This document shows, in pieces, positions 14,954 through 19,941 of a stretch of 19,941 bases of DNA (positions are counted from its first letter, which is position 1; every line of letters begins with the position of its first letter). Origin of the DNA: GCA-2861595 sp035525365. GTDB lineage: Bacteria; Actinomycetota; Acidimicrobiia; Acidimicrobiales; GCA-2861595. The DNA lies in assembly GCA_035525365.1 (NCBI GenBank), contig DATLEK010000093.1:1-19941 (forward strand), written 5' to 3'. Below the pieces are notes generated by a model, which did no database searches, was not told the origin of the DNA, and saw only the letters and a program-made list of their open reading frames with translations. A program made the position numbers and the translations under genes.

Positions 14954-15460
14954 TCAGGCAGAAAGCGTGGTGAGCCCGAGATACGGCTCCCAGTCGGGAC
15001 GGGCCCTGCCGTCGGCGGCCAGAACCCATGCACCCTCCCGCGGCGGGACAGGGAGCCGCCGCAGGGTGAGACTGGTCTCGTGCAGGAGGCGGTCCTCCTT
15101 GCGGGTGTTGCAGGGCCGACACGCCGCCACCACGTTGTCCCACGTGTGCAGGCCGCCCTTGCTGCGGGGGATGACATGGTCGATGTTCTCGGCGGCGTCG
15201 CCGCAGTACTGGCAACGGTGGCCGTCGCGCGCGAACACGGCGCGGCGGTTGAGCGCCACCCGCGTCTGATAGGGGACCTTCACGAAGTACGAGAGGCGGA
15301 CCACCGAGGGCTCCGGGAACACGGCCCGCTCGGAACGGAACACTGCTTCGCCGGCGGCCAGCAACTCGGCCTTCTCGGACAGGATCAGCACGAGCGCCCG
15401 GCGGGTGGGCACGACACAGAGCGGCTCGTAGGTTGCATTGAGGAGGAGCGCTCTGGACAC
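14954..15460 (-). CDS. HNH endonuclease domain protein
   Basis: Protein of 168 residues with a C-terminal HNH nuclease fold: a zinc ribbon C83xxC86 and C114xxC117, the DHVIPRSKGG core (94-103) with the catalytic-type His95, and W107xN109. The first 70 residues (SRALLLNATYEPLCVVPTRRA) form a conserved N-terminal part often seen in stand-alone actinobacterial HNH proteins. Metal-dependent DNA cleavage is expected from the family, but target and role are unknown. There is no methylase or partner typical of a restriction system next to it. The start is a GTG (15458-15460) with GAGG 7 nt upstream; the longer open frame (to 15892) runs over the neighbouring small gene and is rejected. Confidence 0.88.
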   Translation of the reverse strand: MSRALLLNATYEPLCVVPTRRALVLILSEKAELLAAGEAVFRSERAVFPEPSVVRLSYFVKVPYQTRVALNRRAVFARDGHRCQYCGDAAENIDHVIPRSKGGLHTWDNVVAACRPCNTRKEDRLLHETSLTLRRLPVPPREGAWVLAADGRARPDWEPYLGLTTLSA

Positions 15461-15481
15461 GGCCAGCCTCAGAGGCTGGCC
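15461..15481. promoter_or_regulatory. 21-bp palindrome directly upstream of the HNH gene start
   Basis: Arms GGCCAGCCTC and GAGGCTGGCC are perfect 10-mers around a single central base and abut the GTG start codon. As RNA it would form an 8-bp stem with a 5-nt loop that covers the GAGG ribosome binding site. As DNA it would suit a dimeric regulator. The palindrome is seen; either role is inference. Confidence 0.6.
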
Positions 15482-15496
15482 GTGGGCGCTGGTGGC

Positions 15497-15514
15497 ACCT
15501 GCATTTCGGCAGGT
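15497..15514 (-). terminator. Small hairpin at the end of the 80-residue gene
   Basis: ACCTGC and GCAGGT (6-bp arms, 6-nt loop) begin at the last base of the TAA stop. No T run follows, so it is a weak terminator or a simple mRNA 3' stem. It lies 16 bp before the palindrome of the HNH gene. Confidence 0.3.
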
Positions 15515-15756
15515 TACCGCAGCGCCTCCCGGTGATTCCGGCACCATTCCAGGTAGGTGACGACATCGGATGCGGCTGGTGAGGCGGCGCCGTCGCCGTA
15601 CATGGTCTCCATCCGGAAGGCGAGATAGTCGGCATCGGGGAGGGGGAGAAACGGCCGCCGGCGCCACCAGCCGGAGGGAGCCAACGCCAGGAGCTGGCAG
15701 ACGGCGGTGCTCCACAGATGGGGGCGGAAGGCGAGCACCACGAGGATCTTTCGCAT
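15514..15756 (-). CDS. Small conserved-looking protein of unknown function
   Basis: Protein of 80 residues that I cannot name. The sequence looks coding: aromatic-rich with ordered blocks, RPHLWSTAV (11-19), SGWWRRRPFLPLPD (28-41), DYLAFRMETMYGD (43-55) and DVVTYLEWCR (64-73), and it fits the neighbours' codon use. I recall similar short proteins with a PFLPxPDxxYLxFRMxTxYG pattern in actinobacterial genomes, unverified here. There is no signal peptide or clear membrane helix; the N-terminus MRKILVVLAF is only briefly hydrophobic. The ATG at 15754-15756 lacks a clear ribosome binding site. It is first in a likely operon with the HNH and ligase genes and diverges from the TrmB-like gene. Confidence 0.72.
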   Translation of the reverse strand: MRKILVVLAFRPHLWSTAVCQLLALAPSGWWRRRPFLPLPDADYLAFRMETMYGDGAASPAASDVVTYLEWCRNHREALR

Positions 15757-15858
15757 CGTCAGGCACGGTATGGCACCGCCGCCTGCTCCCGCCTTGACTG
15801 CCGGTGTGTCTTATGCTTCCCTTGACAGCGGATGATAAGAACGTCCCGTGGCACTCCG
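15757..15858. promoter_or_regulatory. Divergent intergenic region with a repeated CCTTGAC element
   Basis: This 102-bp gap must hold promoters for both directions. It contains CCTTGACTGCCGG (15792-15804) and CCTTGACAGCGG (15820-15831), direct repeats 28 bp apart on the plus strand, and a TTATGCT (15811-15817) between them that could be a -10. Neither TTGAC has a good -10 at 16-18 bp. The repeats could be regulator sites, for instance for the TrmB-like protein. No confident promoter can be named. Confidence 0.35.
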
Positions 15859-16917
15859 ATGACAGCGGACGACAGCACCGGCGGCAGCGCACACTCGATC
15901 CTCGCCCCCACGATCGGGAGCCCTTCGCGTGCGTTGCTGGCCATCGAGGAGCTCCAGCGGGACTTCGAGGACTTCGGTCTCACGGGCAGCGAGGCCCGCG
16001 TCCTGCTCGCGCTGCTACAAGCCGGCTCGGCCAACAGCCTCCAGCTCGCCCGGGTGTGCAACGTCTCCCGAACCAACATCTACCGACTGCTCGACGGCCT
16101 CACGCGGCGCCGGCTCGTGCAACGGGTGCCTGGCGACGGGCCCGCCCGCTGGGCATCACCCGGACGCGAACAGCTCCTGGACCGGCTCCAGGTGGATCAG
16201 GAAGAGCGCCTTCAAGCCATGCAGGTCGAGCAGGAGGAGCGTCTCGCCGCTCTCCATGCCGATCACGAGCGGCGGGTCCGTGACCTCAAGCACCGTCACG
16301 ACCAGCGGGTGAGGGACCTCGGTTCACGCGTGGAGAAGACACGTGAGCTTCTTACGGAGGTGGTGAGCAAGCACGGGCCGTCGCCCCTTTTGCAGGTTCA
16401 CCTCATCCCGAATGCCCGCCAGCTCAAGCTGTCCTACGAGCAGCTTTTGGCCGGCCTGCGTTCCGAGCTGCTCGTATTCGTACGCCCGCCGTACTCGTGG
16501 TCGGCCGGCACGGTCAATCCGGCCATCATCGAGGCTCTGGCCCGCCGGGTCGAGGCCCGGGTGCTCTACGAGGCGGCGCAGCTCGGCGATCCGGAAGCGG
16601 AGGGCTTCCGCAAGGAGATCGACGCTTACCATCGAGCCGGCGTGGAAGCCAGGATCGTCGACCACCTGCCCATCAAGCTCGCCGTGTTCGACCGGAAGAT
16701 CGCCCTCATCGCCCTGATGGAAAACACCAGCGCGCCGTACCCCACGTTCCTGCTCGTAGAGCACGAAGGCTTCGCCAGCTTTCTGGCCGAGGCCTTCGAC
16801 CAACGGTGGTCGGCGGCACGGGTGTACCGGGCCGACGGCAGCGACCCGGCCGCCGAGCCTCCAGCCAAAAAGCCGGCCAAACGCAGCGCCAAGACCAAGC
16901 CGGCAGCCAGGACGTGA
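15859..16917 (+). CDS. TrmB-family-like HTH transcriptional regulator with long coiled coil
   Basis: Predicted regulator of 352 residues. A winged helix-turn-helix lies at about 32-101 (FGLTGSEARVLLALLQ, LARVCNVSRTNIYRLLDGL, RRRLVQRVP), as in the TrmB family. A charged coiled coil of five 11-residue repeats follows (111-165), then a C-terminal sensor-like domain (about 175-322: LIPNARQLKLSYEQLL, VEARVLYEAAQL, HLPIKLAVFDRKIALIALME) resembling the regulatory domains of TrmB-type proteins. A Lys/Ala/Pro tail (KKPAKRSAKTKPAART) could add non-specific DNA contact. ATG 15859 was preferred over ATG 15832, because the intervening codons ATA and AGA are rare here; neither has a ribosome binding site. 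It overlaps the cupredoxin gene by GTGA. Its effector is unknown. Confidence 0.82.
   Translation: MTADDSTGGSAHSILAPTIGSPSRALLAIEELQRDFEDFGLTGSEARVLLALLQAGSANSLQLARVCNVSRTNIYRLLDGLTRRRLVQRVPGDGPARWASPGREQLLDRLQVDQEERLQAMQVEQEERLAALHADHERRVRDLKHRHDQRVRDLGSRVEKTRELLTEVVSKHGPSPLLQVHLIPNARQLKLSYEQLLAGLRSELLVFVRPPYSWSAGTVNPAIIEALARRVEARVLYEAAQLGDPEAEGFRKEIDAYHRAGVEARIVDHLPIKLAVFDRKIALIALMENTSAPYPTFLLVEHEGFASFLAEAFDQRWSAARVYRADGSDPAAEPPAKKPAKRSAKTKPAART
16189..16353 (+). repeat. Five 33-bp (11-residue) coding repeats, hendecad coiled coil
   Basis: Consecutive 11-mers are QVDQEERLQAM, QVEQEERLAAL, HADHERRVRDL, KHRHDQRVRDL and GSRVEKTRELL. Hydrophobic positions recur at the second, eighth and eleventh places in most units. 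This periodicity is typical of right-handed or straight hendecad coiled coils rather than heptads. It links the HTH to the sensor domain. Confidence 0.75.
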
Positions 16918-17378
16918 TCTCGTCGCCCTGTTCGCCCGGTTCGCCGGGCCACACCATCCAGGTTCTCGGAGCGATCCTGTTGCTTGCCGCGACGGCGTCA
17001 TGCCAGAAGACGGCCCGCAGCCTGCCACCGGGGCCGGCCAAGGTCAGTGTCGCCATGTCCGAGAACCGCTTCGCCTACCAGCCGCCGCGCTCGACGGGGC
17101 GCGTGGTGTTCGAGGCCCGCAACGAGGGCCACGTCGACCACGAACTGGTCCTGGTCATCGTGCCCGAGGACCTGCCCCCGCTGGACGAACAGCTGCGGTC
17201 CGGGACCCGTCGCGTGATCGCCACGCTGGCCAGCGTGCCTCGGCGTCAACCCGGGCGCCGCGGGACCTTCGCCGTGGATCTCGAACCGGGGCGCTACGGG
17301 ATCATCTGCTTCGTCCAGGATGCCGACGGAGTCCAGCACGCCCAGAAGGGCATGAGCTCGGAGTTCCGGCTGCGTTAA
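16914..17378 (+). CDS. Cupredoxin-like lipoprotein
   Basis: Exported protein of 154 residues. The hydrophobic signal VLGAILLLAATASC (17-30) ends in a lipobox-like TASC with Cys30 as the predicted lipidated residue; the -3 residue is Thr rather than Leu, so lipidation is likely but not certain. The mature part is a single cupredoxin-like beta domain (about 42-154). Candidate type 1 copper ligands are His73 or His76 in EGHVDHELVL, Cys132 in ICF, His142 in VQHA and Met147 in KGM, in the usual order H-C-H-M. PGRYGIICFVQDADG (125-139) is typical of plastocyanin-like sequences. A role in extracytoplasmic electron transfer or copper binding is inferred. The start is the GTG (16914-16916) overlapping the regulator's stop. 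Confidence 0.8.
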   Translation: MISSPCSPGSPGHTIQVLGAILLLAATASCQKTARSLPPGPAKVSVAMSENRFAYQPPRSTGRVVFEARNEGHVDHELVLVIVPEDLPPLDEQLRSGTRRVIATLASVPRRQPGRRGTFAVDLEPGRYGIICFVQDADGVQHAQKGMSSEFRLR

Positions 17379-18544
17379 GGGCCGGCCGCATCGGGCGGCG
17401 GCCGCCGATGCTCCGGCCCGAGGCGGCGAAGGAGCACCATCGATCCCACAAACACCAGCGCCAGCGCGATCAGAACCACCGGGGGCCTGCCTCTCGTCCC
17501 CCCAGAAGACGACGCATCGGTATCTTCGACGGCCGTCGCTCTGGTCGAGCCAGCGGCGACGGGGCTGGTGACGGCGAAGGCGGTGTTGTCGTATGCCGAC
17601 AAGAGGGAGGAGGTGGGATGGCAGGAGTTGGCGATACCGGTCGGCTCGCTGGTGCCCGAGTCGAGGGCGAGCCGCTCCTCGGTGGTCAGCGCGGCGTCAT
17701 TCGCGGGACATGAGGCCGGGGCCCCTGGGAGCTGCAGGAACGGGTAGGGCGATCCCGCTCCTGCTCTGCCCAGCTTGTCGTGCAGGTAGTAGGTGCGATG
17801 GTCCAGGGGACGCTCCGAGGCCCCTGCCCGGAAGGAAACCTTGGTGACAGCCAGGTCGGCGTTTAGGTCCTGGAGAAAGGCAGCGTCGACGGCGATCTCC
17901 ACCGAAGCCGCCCGATCTGGCGCGACGCGGGCGAGCACCGCAGCGTCGCCGCCGATGGCCTTCGGCCGGCGGTTGGTCCCTTGATCGAACACGACCACTT
18001 CGTAGCCGTCCGGCGTGGCGTCGGGCCCGTCAGGGACGCCCGGGTTGGGCCCGGTGACATTGGAGTTCTCATTCCAGAAGGCCGAGATCGAGCTCGTTCC
18101 GAAAGCCGTTCCCAGTCCGCCGCCGGGGTTGTCGACCCTGACGAGCAGATCGCCCGCGGCATCGTCGTCGTAATCAATCTCGAAGCCGTACGAGTGGGCC
18201 AGGGTGCCCGAGCCGGGGTCGGTGGCGGCCAGGTCCATCCTGTAATAGAAGTGGGCCCCGCCGGCGCCGGCCCGGGTGGAGACGATGTCGAGGGCGGGAG
18301 CCACCGCCAGCCCGCCGGGGCTCGAGCGAAAAGGACGCTCGTAGACATCGGCGGTGTAGCTGTCGACGGGAGTGGCGCCGCCGGACGGGTTGGCCGGCGG
18401 GGTGCTGCCCGCGGAGGTGGCGTCGGCGACAGTGACGGTGTACACGGGCTCCGGCTGACGCTCCCCCGACTGGGTAGCTGCGGCCTGCCCGGCACCGAGG
18501 AGAACAATGGCGACGGCGAGCTCCACGACGCGCGCCGGCGTCAC
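17375..18544 (-). CDS. Secreted protein with C-terminal membrane anchor, function unknown
   Basis: Protein of 389 residues. A signal peptide (1-24, VVELAVAIVLLGAGQAAA) precedes an acidic extracellular domain (about 60-245) with DSYTADVYERPF, FEIDYDDDAAGDLLVRVDN and DGYEVVVFDQG. This looks like a beta-sandwich of the kind seen in surface proteins; the Asp cluster at 124-128 could bind calcium. Two cysteines (279, 308) lie near the end of the ectodomain and may form a disulfide. A Ser/Thr-rich stalk (about 325-350) leads to a membrane helix (about 354-372) and a short basic tail. The GTG start overlaps the upstream gene's stop as GTGA; the longer open frame is inside that gene. The stop TAA shares TTAA with the convergent cupredoxin stop. 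I do not recognise a named family. Confidence 0.8.
   Translation of the reverse strand: MTPARVVELAVAIVLLGAGQAAATQSGERQPEPVYTVTVADATSAGSTPPANPSGGATPVDSYTADVYERPFRSSPGGLAVAPALDIVSTRAGAGGAHFYYRMDLAATDPGSGTLAHSYGFEIDYDDDAAGDLLVRVDNPGGGLGTAFGTSSISAFWNENSNVTGPNPGVPDGPDATPDGYEVVVFDQGTNRRPKAIGGDAAVLARVAPDRAASVEIAVDAAFLQDLNADLAVTKVSFRAGASERPLDHRTYYLHDKLGRAGAGSPYPFLQLPGAPASCPANDAALTTEERLALDSGTSEPTGIANSCHPTSSLLSAYDNTAFAVTSPVAAGSTRATAVEDTDASSSGGTRGRPPVVLIALALVFVGSMVLLRRLGPEHRRPPPDAAGP
17379..17419 (+). terminator. GC-rich hairpin after the cupredoxin gene
   Basis: Immediately after the TAA, GGGCCGG (17379-17385) pairs with CCGGCCC (17413-17419) and GCATCGG (17388-17394) with CCGATGC (17405-17411), separated only by a 2:1 internal bulge and a 10-nt loop. 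No T run follows; U-less stem terminators are common in high-G+C bacteria. The same bases encode the last residues of the convergent minus-strand gene. Confidence 0.55.
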
Positions 18545-19941
18545 CGTCCGCCGGCCATGCCCACGACCGGAGAGTTGAGGCGGAGGCTTCCGGTGGAGCC
18601 CAGGAACGCGGTGTTCCCGAAAGCGAAGATGCCGCCGTCGGCACCGACCAGCCGGTAGCCATCGCCCGAGGCGGAGCCTGACGCGGTCATACCGACAATC
18701 GGGCGGTTCAGGGAAACCGCTCCGGTGGAACCGAGGAAAGGTGCGCCGAAGGCGAAAACGCCGCCGTCCTCGGCCACCAACCGGTAGCCGGCAATCGGTG
18801 CCGTGCCCTGACGGGCTCGAACGGCCGCCATACCCACGATGGGACGGTTGAGGCGGATAGCGCCGGTGGAGCCGAGGAAGCGGGCGTCGCCGAAGGCGAA
18901 TATCCCCCCGTCCGCGGCTACCAGGCGGTAGCCGCCGGCGGCGGCGGCTCCAGTGACAGAACCGGGCTGGGTCCCCGGCAGGGTCGTAGCGGGCAAGGCG
19001 GGGGCCACGCCCAAGGTGGTGGCCGAGGCGGAGTTGGAGATGGGGCCGGCTTGGCCGGCCTCGTTCAGGGCCTGGACGGCGTAGTGGTAGGTGGTGCCCG
19101 CCACCAGATCCCCCACCGACAACGAGATGGCGTCGCCCATCCCCGGGGGAGGGTCGATCTCGCACTCGCACAGAAGCGGGGCGGCGGCGAAGGCGGCGGC
19201 GTCGGGAATCGACGACGTCCTCGACTGCTTGATGCGGTAGCGCCGGGCGGCGGGGGCGAACGGCCCGTCACCGCCCGGGGCGGTGAACGACAGGGCGATG
19301 ACCGTCTCCGACTCGGCGCGGGCTACCAGGTCGCCGACAGATCCCGGAGGGCTGAAATCGAAGGTGAAGCGATTGGCGGGCCCGATCGGGGACGTACCCC
19401 CCGGACCGCTCACCATTACGTCCACCGCCGTTCCGCCCGGAAGGGCCGGGCTGGTGGCGGTGATCCGGCTGGGCGAGTCGACCCGGAACGTGGCCTCCGT
19501 CTCCCCGAAGCGCACCAGATCGGCCCGGTCGAAGCCCGATCCCGTGATCACGACCGGCGTGCCCCCCACGCTCGGCCCCCGGCCCGGGTTGAGCCCGGTG
19601 ACGGCGGGCACGAGTGCCGGCGTGTACAGCTCGGCCGAGGAAAGAGAGGCCGGCGATACCCCCCTACCTCCGACAACCAGAACCTTGCCGCAGTTGGCTC
19701 CGCAACCCTCGGGCCCGATCAATGTGGCGGTGTGGCTGTAGCGCTCCACCGTCATGAGACCAGCGGAAGACCAGCGGTTCCTGACCGGATCGTACAGCTC
19801 AGCACTGGCAAAAGTCGCCGAGGCCCCGCCCTCCTCGCGGTCGCGCCCGCCGGTCACCAGGACCTGGCCACCGGCCAGTCGCGTAGCGGTATGGGATGTC
19901 CGGGCCGAGGCGAGGGAACGGACCGACCGCCACGAACCGAC
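18541..19941 (-). CDS. Modular surface protein: kelch, IPT/TIG, FN3 and propeller-type repeats (5' end cut)
   Basis: The frame is open to the right window edge, so the N-terminus is missing; 466 residues are visible. In order there are two kelch units (LASARTSHTATRLAGGQVLVTGG; VERYSHTATLIG...KVLVVGG, each with an ASAELYDP/SSAELYTP block), and an IPT/TIG domain (PAVTGLNPGRGPSVGGTPVVITGSGF through FTF). Next comes a fibronectin type III-like domain (PPGSVGDLVARAES to ISNSASATT, with an unusual CEC motif). Last are three GYRLVxxDGGxFAFG repeats that end the protein. The architecture indicates an exported glycan- or protein-binding surface protein; any catalytic activity would lie upstream. It is translationally coupled by GTGA to the membrane-anchored protein downstream, suggesting that they work together at the cell surface. 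Confidence 0.88.
   Translation of the reverse strand, partial: VGSWRSVRSLASARTSHTATRLAGGQVLVTGGRDREEGGASATFASAELYDPVRNRWSSAGLMTVERYSHTATLIGPEGCGANCGKVLVVGGRGVSPASLSSAELYTPALVPAVTGLNPGRGPSVGGTPVVITGSGFDRADLVRFGETEATFRVDSPSRITATSPALPGGTAVDVMVSGPGGTSPIGPANRFTFDFSPPGSVGDLVARAESETVIALSFTAPGGDGPFAPAARRYRIKQSRTSSIPDAAAFAAAPLLCECEIDPPPGMGDAISLSVGDLVAGTTYHYAVQALNEAGQAGPISNSASATTLGVAPALPATTLPGTQPGSVTGAAAAGGYRLVAADGGIFAFGDARFLGSTGAIRLNRPIVGMAAVRARQGTAPIAGYRLVAEDGGVFAFGAPFLGSTGAVSLNRPIVGMTASGSASGDGYRLVGADGGIFAFGNTAFLGSTGSLRLNSPVVGMAGGR
18544..18933 (-). repeat. Three C-terminal GYRLVxxDGGIFAFG repeats
   Basis: Units of 48, 43 and 39 residues begin at 18933, 18789 and 18660. The core GYRLV-ADGGIFAFG-x-FLGSTG-x-LNRPIVGM is nearly identical, while linkers differ (VRARQGTAPIA, TASGSASGD, AGGR). 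Such repeats are frequent at the C-terminus of secreted proteins of actinobacteria and are probably beta-propeller or beta-solenoid blades. Nucleotide similarity between units is high, so this stretch is prone to copy-number change. Confidence 0.85.

Noticed and set aside
14954..15460. Restriction-modification system or homing endonuclease
   Set aside because: No methyltransferase, specificity subunit or host intron/intein is visible beside the HNH gene.
15794..15827. TTGACT and TTGACA as -35 boxes of the TrmB-like gene
   Set aside because: No acceptable -10 is found 16-18 bp downstream of either; they were kept only as a repeated element.
15461..15892. 312-residue version of the HNH protein
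   Set aside because: The N-terminal extension runs through the 80-residue gene and the divergent promoter region and has shadow-like composition; GTG 15460 starts exactly at the conserved SRALLLNATYEPL block.

Overview
The window is about 68-70% G+C by eye. It carries almost all of a division and cell wall (dcw) cluster, every gene on the minus strand, followed by a short accessory region. I infer an actinomycete-type bacterium outside Streptomyces and Mycobacterium, most likely of the class Acidimicrobiia. The reasons are the high G+C, the frequent GTG starts, the murC-murB-ftsQ-ftsZ order, a meso-DAP type MurE, and the GYxLVxxDGGIFxFG repeats near the right edge. The class is an inference, because no rRNA is present.

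Region 1, 14238 down to 1 (minus strand), is the dcw operon. It starts at a promoter with five 10-bp MraZ-type boxes and runs mraZ, rsmH, ftsL, ftsI, murE, mraY, murD, ftsW, murG, murC, murB, ftsQ and ftsZ. The 3' end of ftsZ is cut off by the window edge. From ftsL to ftsQ the genes are packed with stop/start overlaps (GTGA or TGATG) or gaps of at most 16 bp, so translational coupling is likely. The products cover cytoplasmic Mur steps (MurB, C, D, E), the lipid steps (MraY, MurG), the septal polymerase and transpeptidase (FtsW, FtsI), and divisome parts (FtsL, FtsQ, FtsZ). murF, which normally sits between murE and mraY, is absent: those two genes overlap by 4 bp.

Region 2, 15756 down to 14257 (minus strand), lies upstream of mraZ. 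It holds a small conserved-looking protein of unknown function, an HNH nuclease domain protein, and a protein of the lipoate-protein ligase A fold.

Region 3, 15859 to 17378 (plus strand), is a divergent two-gene operon: a TrmB-like regulator with an 11-residue-repeat coiled coil, and a cupredoxin-like lipoprotein, joined by a GTGA overlap.

Region 4, 19941 down to 17375 (minus strand), is a two-gene surface-protein operon. It contains a modular kelch/IPT/FN3/propeller-repeat protein, cut by the right edge, and a secreted protein anchored by a C-terminal membrane helix. Its last gene converges with the cupredoxin gene, and the two stop codons share a TTAA.

The most unusual non-coding signals are: a 29-nt inverted repeat that buries the rsmH ribosome binding site and start codon; a 21-bp palindrome over the HNH gene's ribosome binding site; a 19-bp palindrome in the ftsZ leader that resembles SoxR/MerR operators; and a 3 x 21-bp tandem repeat before ftsL. 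No stretch above 300 bases lacks a gene, and I saw no tRNA, rRNA, CRISPR array or insertion sequence.
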